From Toxorhynchites rutilus septentrionalis (taxonomy: Eukaryota > Arthropoda > Insecta > Diptera > Culicidae), in the NCBI RefSeq assembly GCF_029784135.1, contig NC_073745.1, forward strand, positions 64,510,218 to 64,574,217: DNA of 64,000 bases, read 5' to 3'. Position 1 is the first letter of the stretch. Every line of letters begins with the position of its first letter. A program made the translations under genes and the position numbers. The notes under the pieces were generated by a model. The model searched no databases and was not told the DNA's origin. It worked only from the letters and a program-made list of their open reading frames with translations. Positions 32,620 to 43,985 of the stretch are shown here, piece by piece.

Positions 32620-34050
32620 GCGGAGGACATCAATGGGTGACCTGAGATACACCCGGGAAGACCCGAGAGTACGTCTCTACAACGGACCGACGATGTATTT
32701 CGTGTTGCTAATTCTCAAATTGCCTAAAACATTCTCATTGACTCTAACTCCCACTCTCACAATCACGCTTCCTAATCGGTGCACGTCTAGTTTTCTTTCT
32801 CTCCCACCCTTTCACTCTTTCTCTCACTTTCTCACTCTCTTTTCCTATTATACTACACTACGGCGGAGGACACGAATATGCGAAAGCAATCGAGAGAAAT
32901 CCTCTACTATAAAAATGGACCGACGATCTATTTCGTGGCTCGTTGTGTTACTCATTCTCAAATTGATTTAAGAATTCTCATCGGCTTCAAGATATTGTTT
33001 TAAGTTTTAAACAATAGATCATTATCGACTTAAAAATGTTGATTCCCACGAAACACTACCTAAGACAAACTATCAATCGGATTCATTTACTAGTGTGGCA
33101 CAGCCATCATAGTTTCAGTTTTATGAAAACCGAAAAATCGCCTAAAAATCACACGAAATCGGGGATTTAAATGTCAAATGTCTTCAAATTGCATGAAACA
33201 ACGAGATCTACTGACGTCTGGAATTTTGTTTGTCAAAAACCGATTTTTCGACTGACCGAGTACCAAAAAGTTAATTTTTGACAAAAAAAAATCGAGAAAA
33301 CTTAAATTTTGACGTGCAGGAAGTCTCATATGAAAAATCGAGATGATAATTTTCATTGGCATCCTAATCGGAGCGGTAGCACTCCGACGGAGCACACTGC
33401 CGTATTGAAAGAGAAAACTCTCTCATTTTCAACATTCACTATAATTCTCACTCTCACTCACGCTCTCACGCTCACTCTCACTCTCACTCTAATTCTCACT
33501 CTCTGTTTCAGTCTCAGTCTCAGTCTCACTCTCACATCCACTTCTACTCTCCCTTTCATTTTCACTTCTGCTTCTGCTTCCGATTCAACAAACGACTCTG
33601 GAGGACATCAATGGGCGACCTGAGAAAGTAATCGGGAGAACACCTATTGAAGAGGACCGACGTATTTCGTTTTTCGCGTTGCAGAACCTAAGAACCTGCC
33701 CTAAATTGTTGTTTGTTATTGGTTATCAATATCCTGACTTATCTACCAACTGTATGTGTTGAAGTTTAGTGAGTGAGAGTGAGAGAGAAAATGTGAAGTG
33801 AGAAGAGACAGAGCAGAAGTGAAAATGACAAAAAAGAGAGGGGAATTGGATGTGAAAGTGAGACTGAGACTGAGACTGAGACTGGGACTGATACTGAGAC
33901 AGAGAATGAGAACTAGAGTGAGAGTGAACGTGACAGTGAAAGAAAAAGCAAAAGTAACAGTGTAAGAGAAAGTAAAAGTGTAAAAGTGAAAATGAGAGCG
34001 TGAGTGAGAGTGAGAATGATAATGAATGTGAAAATGAGAGTTTTCTACCT
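32620..34050. repeat. Conserved segments alternating with CTCACT / GAGTGA arrays
   Basis: A segment of about 110 bp occurs three times (32620-32745, 32862-32975, 33597-33715). Shared words are GAGGACATCAATGGG-GACC, GACCGACG-T-TATTTCGT and CTCAAATTG. Between and after them are degenerate CTCACT arrays (33415-33540) and the complementary GAGTGAGA arrays (33770-34045). The block is a larger composite satellite of which the hexamer array is one part. Confidence 0.6.
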
Positions 34051-34099
34051 TCCATAGCTTTGGATGATATGTCTTCTGTCGACCACAAATCTAATCATC

Positions 34100-34640
34100 A
34101 AAACGGATAAATATCCGAGTGGAAGTTATGAACGTCATTCTGATCCCCACTAAATTGGTGGGGTTTCATAATAATATTTTGGTTTTTCATGATTTTCTCT
34201 CTTTTCCATTGATGTTCAATTACTTTTGACAGAAAACTACGACTAACAACAAGATATGGGGTGTAAAATAGAAATATATGAAAATTGAACATTTCGAACG
34301 ACTATAACTCGACGATTTTTCGATATATATATCGCAAAGATGTTTGCATCAATTCATTGAAAAGGATTAAAGAGATAAATAAGAAATAAAATAATATATT
34401 TTTCAAACAAACTATTGAATAATTGTAAAAAGTCGAACATTATCCGAACGCGCTAAATCGCACGTTTTGATCGGTTCTATTTCTATTCCCCAAGTTAAGC
34501 CGTCTAAAGGAAGCAAGTAAAGTAGCAACAAAGCACTATATGAATACATCCATAGCATTGCAAAAACAGTAAAGTGTCCGATGATTTACAAATAAATAAA
34601 TAAATAAAATAACATATCCAAGGGGAAAAAGACTAAGAAG
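34100..34640. other. AT-rich spacer with weak repeats
   Basis: The stretch around 34170-34260 (TTTTCATGATTTT, CTTTTCCATTGAT) recurs weakly at 35020-35080. I see no coding sequence. An (AAAT)n-like run lies near 34590. Confidence 0.4.
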
Positions 34641-34648
34641 CGGCTTAA

Positions 34649-34882
34649 CACGTTGAGTGCCATGTTTTTTTAGCGATTCTATGGAAATTTTTAAACGTAT
34701 TAGGACTAACGTTTCTTATCGTTGTGGAATGTATTTTTGTTCGAAAGGGAATGCTTATAAGCATGTATTCTTATATTAGTTATCTTTATTATAATATGTT
34801 ATACTATCTGTCACTGGTGACTGACGCAACATGAGCGAAAACTCGGTGTCAGTCACCGGTGACTGACATGGCAGTCAACGTG
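34649..34882. mobile_element. piggyBac-like MITE with palindromic subterminus
   Basis: The ends are CACGTTGAGTGCCATG and, complemented, CACGTTGACTGCCATG. The left flank is TTAA (34645-34648); the right flank is TTAA with one change (reads TTCA on the plus strand, 34883-34886). A perfect 20-bp palindrome, GTCAGTCACCGGTGACTGAC, lies at 34848-34867 and a related GTCACTGGTGACTGAC at about 34810. There is no coding sequence. Confidence 0.6.
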
Positions 34883-34886
34883 TTCA

Positions 34887-35498
34887 TAAATACTCCTCCG
34901 TTGCGACAATTCTTCGACTTAAGAGATTACTTTGAAATTTCACATTTTGATCAGAGGGTTGATAATACCAGTGGGTTAGTAAGCCACAAAATTCAATGTG
35001 AACGAAATTCCCTAAATAAATAACGTTTTGATTATTCATGATTTTACAACTTTTCCATTGATATGTAATTACTGTTTTGGCATATAAAGCTGACACAGAA
35101 CAAAACACATCAAAGAAGAAAAGAATAAGTGAAATCCGTTGACTCGTTTTCGAGTTAAATCGTGACATACGGGCATCAATTCATTCTTATTTATACAGAT
35201 ACCCTTATTTAACCGGAAAATCCATTATCATTTTCGTTTCACAATGCCGGACCATGAAGCTCAATGCCATCCATGTGAATTTCAATTGGGGAAATAAATT
35301 CAAATCGGACAAACTTCTCCTGCAGAACATACCGGAAATAGATTTTCCTAATTTCCATATGATTCATTTTCAACATTTTACAATTTTTCTTGCCATAGTA
35401 TTCGAATTTGGGCGGATACCAACACGACAAAATAAGGACAGCTCAAATCTGATGCTCCGTTCTCGAGTGGAGATGAGTTATAGGAACGAGACTTTTTT
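34887..35498. other. Spacer with old repeats
   Basis: Two degenerate versions of a stretch with TTCATGATTTTACAACTTT-like words lie at 35030-35060 and 35365-35395. No gene was recognised. Confidence 0.35.
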
Positions 35499-36965
35499 GA
35501 CGTAGAACTACGTCTTTCATTAAGGGTACCAAATCAGAAAACAGGTCACGTTTTTATGAAATAAAGTTAACGTTAATAACTATTTTTGCCGCGAACGGAT
35601 TTTGGCGATTTACATACTAAACGAATCGGAAATACCGTAAGATTTGTTTAATTTGATATACATTAGAATCCCCTGGTTTGTAAATGGTTAAATTTCATGA
35701 AAACTTTAAGCGTTTCCATTTTCTCATACATTTGTTCTGTCCATTTGTGTGCTTTTCCGAACAGAGCTGTCAATAACGAGCAACTTATCGACAACCAACG
35801 GAGGGGAAATCGTAGAATTTAAAGTCTCCGTGAACAATGGAAAAGTAGAAGAATGAAGGGGAATACTTGCCTAGAGTATAAACAGTGGAACTCACTGAGG
35901 CAAACTTTCATTCGGCATCGGACTGTTGAGCAATCCAGTTCACTTTGCTTTCGCTGCGCTTCGATATAAGGTTGGACCCCACCAGTGGTAATCCAACTTG
36001 GATATCGTCGTTTGATTTTTCTGTTCGTTTTTCGCGTTATTCGTATCGTGTGTTTTTCTTTCCGCGTCATAAATTGGACGCTTCGCGTAGTGTGTGATAA
36101 GCAAGAAGAAGAGGAAGGCAGGCTCGAGTCCTGCAAAAAACGAACGCATTGTCAGGGGCAATAAAATTACGATGCAAGCGTCATCTAATGATGCACGCGA
36201 TGTTGGTGCAGTGAAAAACGCTCGCACTGAACCGAGCCTTCGCGAGTGTGACACCGCATCGAATAACAGCGGAGTAGGCGATTTCGACACGTCAAGTGTT
36301 AAGCGTTAAGGTTGTGCGCCAAAAAATTATTTGAGGAATACCAAGCATCTTGATATTCTTACTGGAATGTTATAAGTTATTTGGGTTCGCGTGCCAGTCG
36401 CAAAACTGCCTTCAACTAGGATTGCATTTGCGCTAATATTGATCATAATGAAGCATTGCTCGAGGTTGTTATTAACAAAAAAAAGTTTATTTCGCTTGTT
36501 TAGTCACCAAGAAAGTAAATGTCGTTCAGGAATTTTGTATGTGATTAGGTTTCGCTTGCAAAACTTCCTCCACTAAGAGTGACGGCTGCGCTTCTCTCGA
36601 GCATGAGAAAGTAATGCAACTTTTTTCGAGGCCAGTAATATTAACAGAAGCGTTTCTTTTGAGGATAGCGCAAAATGATGAGAAGTGTTTATATTCCTAG
36701 TAGTTTCAAGCCACCAATGTATGGCTCTGTATGCATACTATAGCGAACGCTTGTTTGGCGCTTGGTTTACGTTGTACGAACGATGCCTAGAGGTGCGATT
36801 CCTTTGAGGCAATACTAAATAACATGTAGCATGATATTTTATACTTGCAAGTTTCTAAAATTTCACAGCATTATAAAATAATATCCGAAGGTATAAACAA
36901 GCGACTTATATAAAGTAATAGTGTAGTTCTACGTCAACAATGCGGTCGTATCTCGGACACAACTT
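35499..36965 (+). repeat. Palindrome-marked repeat family, long form, copy B
   Basis: The 5' end is TGACGTAGAACTACGTC and the 3' end is GTAGTTCTACGTCAACAATG, CGGTCGTATCTCGGACAC. It follows copy A (14461-16505) throughout. It lacks about 100 bp after the frame near 36300 and a segment near 36850, where copy A carries extra sequence (about 16090-16390). The identity by eye is high, so the two copies share a recent common source. Confidence 0.55.
36094..36309 (+). CDS. Short frame inside repeat copy B, unknown protein
   Basis: This 71-residue frame corresponds to the one in copy A: KKKRKAGSSPAKNERIVRG and ARTEPSLRECDTASNNSG are shared. It ends earlier (FDTSSVKR) because of a deletion at about 36300. 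The ATG used in copy A reads ATA here, so the starts differ. No known domain. Confidence 0.25.
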   Translation: MISKKKRKAGSSPAKNERIVRGNKITMQASSNDARDVGAVKNARTEPSLRECDTASNNSGVGDFDTSSVKR

Positions 36966-36991
36966 CCTATATTTTTTTTATTTAAAACATA

Positions 36992-37410
36992 CTAGCAGAC
37001 TTGGCAAACTTCGTCCCACCCTAAAAGGCTTTTTTTAGTTTTCTCCAGTATTTTTTTTTCTTCTTTGGTACGATCATGATCGATAACATACGAAGCCACA
37101 CGAAACGAAATGTTATTGTTATTCTATTACACAGAATATATATTTGATACGGAAAAGTCAATTTTGATTAATAACGCTTATTTAAATAATGTGTCATTGC
37201 TCATTACAAACATGTAAATCCATTCCAACACTATTTTCGCTAAATCTCTTTTGTTCGAATTTTCCTACTTTCGACGTAAGTTTTTCAATTTTTCTCAGCA
37301 CGAATCGGACCACTCGTTCTCGAGTTATGTGCGGTCTTACGTACGCCATGTTGTTTTGTATATAAGCAATCGTTGTGAAGTCACTTTAATAATGTGTCAA
37401 GAACAACAAA
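36992..37410 (-). mobile_element. Helitron end remnant
   Basis: CTAG at 36992-36995, preceded by A, is followed by CAGACTTGGCAAACTTCG and TCCCACCC. This is a degenerate form of the Helitron 3' terminus seen at 19938 and 45900. The sequence after it (GTTCTCGAGTTATGTGCGG near 37317) is Helitron-like only in places. The other end was not found. Confidence 0.45.
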
Positions 37411-37412
37411 TA

Positions 37413-38423
37413 CAGGTCGGACTCGATTATCTGGAGCATTGATTTTTTTTCACTCCGGATAATCGAATCATAATTTGTTAAACGGTTTTATCTCGCTTGG
37501 ACCCGTTTGATATAAAATTTGGAACACATCTCTGGTGTCATTATACAACTGCGTATTCCATGATCTTGAAAATTGGGGACTGCGGCCATCTTGGATTTGG
37601 ATTTTTCATGATCTACTGGTTACCGTGATTGGACTTTGAAAAAAAAAATGGCGCCATTTTGTGGTGGCGGCCATTTCATTTTATACCCATATTGATGGGG
37701 TTTTGAGAAAATATGTAATCCGCCATTTTGTAGTGGCCGCCATCTTGGATTTGCATTTTTCATAAATAAATGTATTCTACTAGTTGAGCCCCTTCATTTG
37801 ATACCCATATTGATGGGGTTGTGAAAAAATATATATGGCATCATCTTGTGGTGGCGGCCATTTTGGATTTGCATTCTTCATAAATAACTGTGTTCTACTA
37901 GTCAATCCCTTTCATTAGATATCCGTATTGATAGGGTTCTGAAAAAATATGTAATCCCTCATTTTGTAGTGGCCGCCATCTTGAATTTGCATTTTTCATA
38001 AACAACTGTGTTCTACTAGTCAAGCCCTTTCATCTGATACCCATATTGGCTATTCAATATGGAATTGTGTCGCCTAGTTGCGAAACCGGCCAACTCCAAA
38101 AATTAAAATTTTACAGGAAAGACGATTTTCTGTAGCATCATGCCACCTGTTTTGCAGCACAACGCGTGTTTTATAGGGAATTGATTGATATTTGTGCTGT
38201 TTCTCATTACCAATAAGTGGAAAAATGTATCTAAGGTCTAAAAGACCCAAAAAACGAGTTCCTCAAACATGTGGAGTTGGCCCGTTTTGCAACTAGGCGA
38301 CACAATTGTAGAAATTATTCAAAATTTCCGAAAATCCAAAATAAAATACTCCGGATAATCGTCTCAAATTCCGGATAATCGAATCCTGGATAATCGAGTC
38401 TCCGAAGAATCGAGTCCGACCTG
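37413..38423. mobile_element. pogo-like MITE with internal repeats and a nested MITE
   Basis: The ends are CAGGTCGGACTCGATTATC and, complemented, CAGGTCGGACTCGATTCTTC. TA lies on both sides (37411-37412, 38424-38425). Inside, 3-4 degenerate units of about 125 bp repeat GCCGCCATCTTGGATTTGC, CATAAATAA-TG-TTCTACTAGT and GATACCCATATTGATGGGG. GGATAATCGA words repeat near the right end. A second element is nested at 38063-38306. Confidence 0.7.
38063..38306. mobile_element. Nested MITE with 33-bp TIRs
   Basis: The left arm AATTGTGTCGCCTAGTTGC, then GAAACCGGCCAACTCC, is mirrored at the right by GGAGTTGGCCCGTTTTGC and AACTAGGCGACACAATT. Only a few positions differ. The target duplication is unclear. 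It lies inside the pogo-like MITE and interrupts its internal repeats. Class unknown. Confidence 0.6.
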
Positions 38424-38734
38424 TAATATGACAGGATCCACTAGCGAGATCCATCGCAAAACGGCGTACAAGTGTAGTCCTGACAGAGTTTTGGAGCCAT
38501 ATGGAAATAAATTTGACAAAAGATTATGATATATTCAACAGAACCATCCATAGGCGAGCAGAAGAACTTCTCGTTGTTGCCATCGTATATATTATTTAAG
38601 AGACCACGATGGACTTGAACCATGAACTACCACGGGCCACCATGAAATACCCAGTAATACCCAGGAATCATTCATGTTTTCATAATTTCATCATCGTGAG
38701 TACAAACTTTTTTTTAATATCTGTATTATAGTGA

Positions 38735-38872
38735 CTTTCAACACTTTTCGGTTGGTTCGTCACTCTTACTTCCATTTTTGGAAGAATGTCGGGAGTGAGA
38801 ATTGAACTCGTGACCATTAGCGTAAGAGGTATGGATGTTACTACTACGTCAGATCGCCTCCACTGAGTACAA
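38735..38872 (-). mobile_element. tRNA-related SINE fragment, family D
   Basis: On the minus strand, GTGGAGGCGATCTGACGT leads to CACGAGTTCAATTCTCAC (B-box-like) and then CATTCTTCCAAAAATGG. The tRNA-like head is present and the tail is short. It differs from families A-C. Confidence 0.5.
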
Positions 38873-41523
38873 ACTTATTTAGTCTGGGATTTTTTTTATT
38901 TTTGAAATGTATTTTTTCCATTGGGGTGAACCGTGTATTTAAAAAACATAGATGGTGTTATGCTGTCAACCATTTCGGAAAAATCAAATGCCATCATTGA
39001 ACAGATGAACAGAAGCAACGATGTTCGGAGAATACGGTAGGGGTGTGGTGAAGTATTTCATTTTGGACAACACCAAGTGTCTTGTTTTGAGCTTTGCGTC
39101 ATGAGGCCGAACTTTGTAGTGGAGACGTCTTCATCATTGGTTTGGCCAATATTTGTCAAACTCAAAACTGCAATTGTGCATCGAAGCTTTAAAAACTGTA
39201 GTTTTGCGGTATTTTTCAGTCGGAATAAGTATACCCTTAAGAAGAGTTATGCAGAGATAGTTCTCTCGATGTGTAAATTGTGAAGGCAAAAATGAAAAAA
39301 AAAGTCTCATTCATTCCTACCAAAATAAAGATGGAAAAAAGCTAGCGTAAAAAATGCCGAGGCCACTTTAATGGTACACAAATTCCTAATTGATAGGCTA
39401 CGTTTTCCGGCGCTCAGATTTTTAATACCATCCTCCCATTCAATCATTCCTAAATCATATCGCATCGTTTTCGTTTGCTTTCGGTCCCCACCGAATGGCG
39501 CCCGCCGCCATATGGTTCCAAACTTAACAGCAACGACTTACTGCTGGTTCGTTTGCACCGAACAAACACAGAAGATAGCGGAGCCAAACACCCAAAACCC
39601 GAAAGGTTCTACATTTTAATTCCGGACACGTTCAAGGAGTGTTTGTGTGACTTTATGAATGTGGCGTGGGTGGGTTGACTGTGTGTCACAGAAATAAAAT
39701 TGAAATTTTATTCCACGAACCAATATGGTTGTCAACTGTTCAAAACATGGAACGCCTCCTACCCCCCAGGAATGCTTCGTGTGTAAACTACAACGAACCG
39801 TTCATTCAAAAGAATAGGTAGCGCGATTATCGATGGTGTGGAGGGTTTATTAAAAAAAAGGATGACATATGTGCGCCTCCCTCTTATATGCTTGGAAACT
39901 GCCGATTGAAACGTTCGAAGAAATGAAGAAATGAAACGTTCATGAATGAATGGTCGATTAGGCCCGAGCGAGCGATTCTACATGGATGCCCGGTTTTCCA
40001 CCCGGAAATCCGTATCGGAGGAGATAGGCGCCAACCTTTGCGTATATGTCTCAAACGGAGTGACGGAGGTAATCCGTGAGAATTTACAATTCCCGGGCAA
40101 GATTTGCCCGGTGCACGGTGGCTACCTAAACTAAGACCACGTCGTCGCCTTCAAGTAACACCTTATCGCATCTCATCACTGGTTATCTGTGGTTGGTATC
40201 CGCTGTATCCACAAACGGGCAGTAAAATCGTGACGGCAACGTGCGACAGGAGCTACCTGAATTATTCGGGTTGATCGCATGTTTTCGGTTCGTGTGTTTG
40301 TTTGTTTTGTGTTTATCAACGTGATAACAACAGGGGCAGCGGCTGGCTGAGGAAACCAAGCACCAACAAGACGGTCAGGACACGTGTGTGTGTCTTCGGC
40401 GGACGGCTCTTCGAAATGTTCAAACGAAGTGACGCTGCTAATTGAGCCAACAGTTATATCCAGCAAGTGAGCGCTGGTGGAGGGTTAATTTGGAGCCGCG
40501 AGCCGTTACAACTGTTTACACTCCAACACCGGGGGAAAAAACAAACAAAGCTTACAGCACCGTGACACACAATTGAGTGTGCGCGAGCAACGGTGAAAAA
40601 AATGTTGACAAAATGAGTTTATGCTGGGTGTAAAACACACAAAAGTAGCGAAACAATCTCGGGAAAGGTTGTGTTTAACCGTTATGCTAAGCTGCTGCTG
40701 CTGCTGCTCATTTTTGTCGCGTACCATTATTTGTTGCAATTAAATTCGCTACAATTGGCGAAATTGAGCGACCGACTGTTGGCACTCTTCCAGTCAGTCA
40801 ACATTCAGTAGGATTGTGTGACCAGAAGTGGCGATTGTAATTCAATTTAACCTAATTTAACACCCCTTGTGTTGAGACTCGAAGGCAAAAAGAGGTGTGA
40901 TGTCACATAATGAATTTACACTGACCGACAGTGTCTGACCAAACAATCAAAGAAACTGACAGCATTCCTCTGAAACGCCAGAAGATATACATCACAGCAA
41001 CGCTCAGTTAGGCTGTCACATTCAGTGAAACCATTTCCTAAGAAACGACTGAGAGCGGATCTCTCACTCGCGAGAGCCACTGAGTGTCACAAGACAGAGG
41101 TGTCAGATTTATTTTTTGTTTTGCAATACTACGAATAGAAATTAATATTTCGCTTGAATAAATAAACCGACTGAATATTTTCGTATAGAATGACATTAAA
41201 TGCGATAATAAGTTTCTATTGGTAGAAAATTATCTGGTAAACGGAACTGTTTGCTTGAAATTCATCAGGACGTAATGAGGATTGTCAGCACTCCTGGAAA
41301 CCCATTCAATTGACGTCTGGTTTACAAACTGGTATAGGCTAGGTTTTTTTTTCCAAAAAATAGATGTAGATGAACATTGTGAAAGCTAAAATTTGATATG
41401 AACCTGAGCGAACCATCGATTGGAAAATGTGATCTAATGCACCTGTTAGCGTTGAACTCGTGGTGCTAACCCCACGTACGATTAATTTAATTTGAGGAAG
41501 CGTGTTTGATAATCTGTGAATAT
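38873..41523. other. Long low-repeat stretch without recognised gene
   Basis: There are few repeats here. Short frames exist (39371-39619, 39946-40134, 40176-40466 on the minus strand) without known domains or clear splice sites. G+C is higher at 39480-40560, with CpG. A short GCTGCTGCT run lies at 40690-40710. This part and 28.2-30.8 kb are the best places for single-copy host sequence (intron, UTR or regulatory), but I cannot show a gene. Confidence 0.35.
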
Positions 41524-41525
41524 TA

Positions 41526-42802
41526 GGCTGTCAAAAAAGTCCTGCGGTATTTCCGCGAGGTGTCGTTGTAAGCGCGTAGTTCTAGTTGTATTCATTGTAT
41601 CGAGTCATACTATAGCTTGTTGGAAAGGTATTTTTGCGCTATAATATAGTCCTTGACAGTGTTTTCTTTGGTTAAGTCGTTCGTGAGTTATAGTGTCGCA
41701 AATATGGAGCAAAATAAAGAGAAAATCCGACATATTTTACAGTACTACTATGACAAAGGCAAAAATGCATCTCAAGCTGCCAATAAAATTTGTGCAGTTT
41801 ATGGACCCGATACAGTTTCCATTTCCACCGCACAACGATGGTTTCAACGTTTTCGTTCTGGTGTAGAGGTCGTCGAAGATGCGCCACGCTCCGGAAGGCC
41901 TGTCGTCGAAAATTGCGACAAAATCGCTGAATTAGCCGAGAAAGACCGGCATAGTAGCAGCCGTAGCATCGGCCAAGAGCTGGGGATAAGTCATCAAACC
42001 GTTATTAACCATTTGAAGAAGCTTGGATTCACAAAGAAGCTCGATGTATGGGTGCCACACACGTTGACGCAAAAAAACATCTTTGACCGTATCGACGCAT
42101 GTGAATCGCTGCTGAATCGCAACAAAATCGACCCGTTTCTGAAGCGGATGGTGACTGGCGATGAAAAGTGGGTCACTTATGACAACGTGAAGCGCAAACG
42201 GTCGTGGTCGAAGCCCGCTGAAGCGGCTCAGACGGTGGCCAAGCCCTCATTAACGGGCAGGAAGGTTCTGCTGTGTGTTTGGTGGGATTGTTAAGGAATA
42301 ATCTATTATGAGCTGTTTCCCTATGGCCAAACGCTCAATTCGGACCTGTACTGCCAACAACTGGACCGCTTAAAGGTAGCACTCATGAAGAAGAGGCCAT
42401 CTTTGATAAACAGAGGCCGCATTGTCTTCCATCAGGACAACGCCAGGCCACACACTTCTTTGGTGACACGCCAGATGCTCCGGGAGCTCGGATGGGAGGT
42501 TTTTTTGCATCCGCCGTATAGTCCGGACCTTGCACCAAATGACTACCACCTGTTTTTGTCCATGGCGAACGAGCTAGGTAGTCAGAAGTTAGCCACAAAA
42601 GAGGCCTGTGAAAATTGGCTATCCGAGTTTTTTGCCAATAAGGAAGCGAGCTTCTATAACAGGGGTATTGTAAAGTTGGCATCTCGTTGGGAACAAGTCA
42701 TCGAACAAAACGGCGCATATTTTGCTTAAAACAGATGATTGTAACTAATTTTATGAACAAATGAAAATTTAAAAAAAATACCACAGGACTTTTTTGACAG
42801 CC
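41526..42802 (+). mobile_element. Nearly intact mariner element (1277 bp)
   Basis: The TIRs of about 27 bp start GGCTGTCAAAAAAGTCCTG on both strands and differ at one position (GCGG / GTGG). TA lies at 41524-41525 and 42803-42804. One transposase gene is inside. The good TIRs and the single stop point to a recent insertion. Confidence 0.9.
41704..42729 (+). pseudogene. Mariner (DD34D) transposase with a single in-frame stop
   Basis: The ATG GAG CAA start at 41704 gives a frame of 341 codons to TAA at 42727-42729, the normal mariner length. The only break is TAA at 42292-42294 (codon 197), in a block where relatives read WWDWKG; here WWDC-stop-G, so two adjacent codons are changed. The N-terminal paired helix-turn-helix lies at residues 1-110. 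The linker motif WVPHTL is at 116-121. The catalytic triad is complete: VTGDEKW (Asp153), HQDNARPH (Asp245) and PNDYHLF (Asp280), 34 residues apart. It looks mellifera/cecropia-like; the subfamily is an inference. An upstream in-frame extension to 41653 exists, but Met at 41704 fits the family start. Confidence 0.9.
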
Positions 42803-42804
42803 TA

Positions 42805-43440
42805 ATATAAGTCGAGCACAAGTTAGTACCATAAAAAGGCCTATGCTTATTGCTGGACGGTAATATGCACACAAGAAGTACACTCTAAGAATTTCCGAAT
42901 GTAACTGATACACTCTTAGACTTTCCGAGAGTAACTGATTAACTGATTCTTTATTCCAAAATTCTTGGGGTATTTATACATACACGAGCATACATTTTTG
43001 CTATCTTCCTTCTCTTTCTCACTTAACGATGCATATAAGCCTATTAACCATGCGTGATGCAATATGTTTTCTATTTACATTATGCACATTATACACATAT
43101 ACCCATTGCTTTCTATTGAAGCCTGATTCTAGAAATTTCCTTTCAATGTGCTTCTTCGCGCTGCGTGCTGGAGAATTGCATCACGTTCTATTGAAATTGC
43201 ATCATTCATTATGTATTGTAATATATAGCTCTTCTGTACGACTCATCGCGAACCAAAGAATCACTCGAAAGAAAAGGAAAACTCTTGACAATAAACATGC
43301 TCTTTCTAGAATTCTTTGGAATGGTGATGTTTCTCGAAATTTCTTTTGTAACCGTAACAGCACCTGAGAATGTTCTCAAATGCGATTCAAATCAGTCCTT
43401 AATTCTATTGATATCTCATTCTTGTTGGGAAAACAGCAGT
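42805..43440. other. AT-rich spacer
   Basis: A direct repeat of about 30 bp lies at 42880-42945 (ACACTCT-AGA-TTTCCGA, GTAACTGAT). No coding sequence or transposon ends were recognised. Confidence 0.35.
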
Positions 43441-43443
43441 TTC

Positions 43444-43740
43444 GACGTAGGACTACGACTTTCATTAAGGGTGCCAAATCAGAAAACAGGTCACGTTTTT
43501 ATGAAATAAATTTCACGTTAATAACTAATTTTGCTGCGAATGAATTCTAACGATTTGCATACCAATCGAATCGGAAATTCTCTAAGCTTTGTTTGATATA
43601 CTATGCATTACAATCCCATAGTCCCTCTATAGTTTAAATTGATAAAAATTGAAAGCATTTCCATTTTCCCATACATTTGTTCTGTCCATTCGTGTGCTTC
43701 CCTAACAGAGCTGTCAATAACGGGCAACTTATGCAGCCGC
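43444..43740 (+). repeat. Palindrome-marked repeat family, 5' fragment
   Basis: GACGTAGGACTACGACTTTC, ATTAAGGGTGCCAAATCAG and CAGGTCACG match the 5' end of the long copies A and B for about 300 bp (to AATAACGGGCAACTTAT). The remainder of the element is absent. Confidence 0.55.
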
Positions 43741-43985
43741 GAGAATAGATACAATGAAGGGAGATAACCAGTGCTTGGACATCGAATGAACTGAGTATGA
43801 GCCAATGCCCTTCATTCATTTCTCCATTCATGAACGGTGCTCCCTTTGAACCAACCAAACCCTGAGGTGCCGGGCGAATTGCCTTGATTCACTGTCATCG
43901 CCATCGGCGAACCATCAACACTCGAAGCTTGAATTTAAAACGAGGAGCTCATTCTAAGCTCATTCTTTCTTCTATTCGTTATGAT

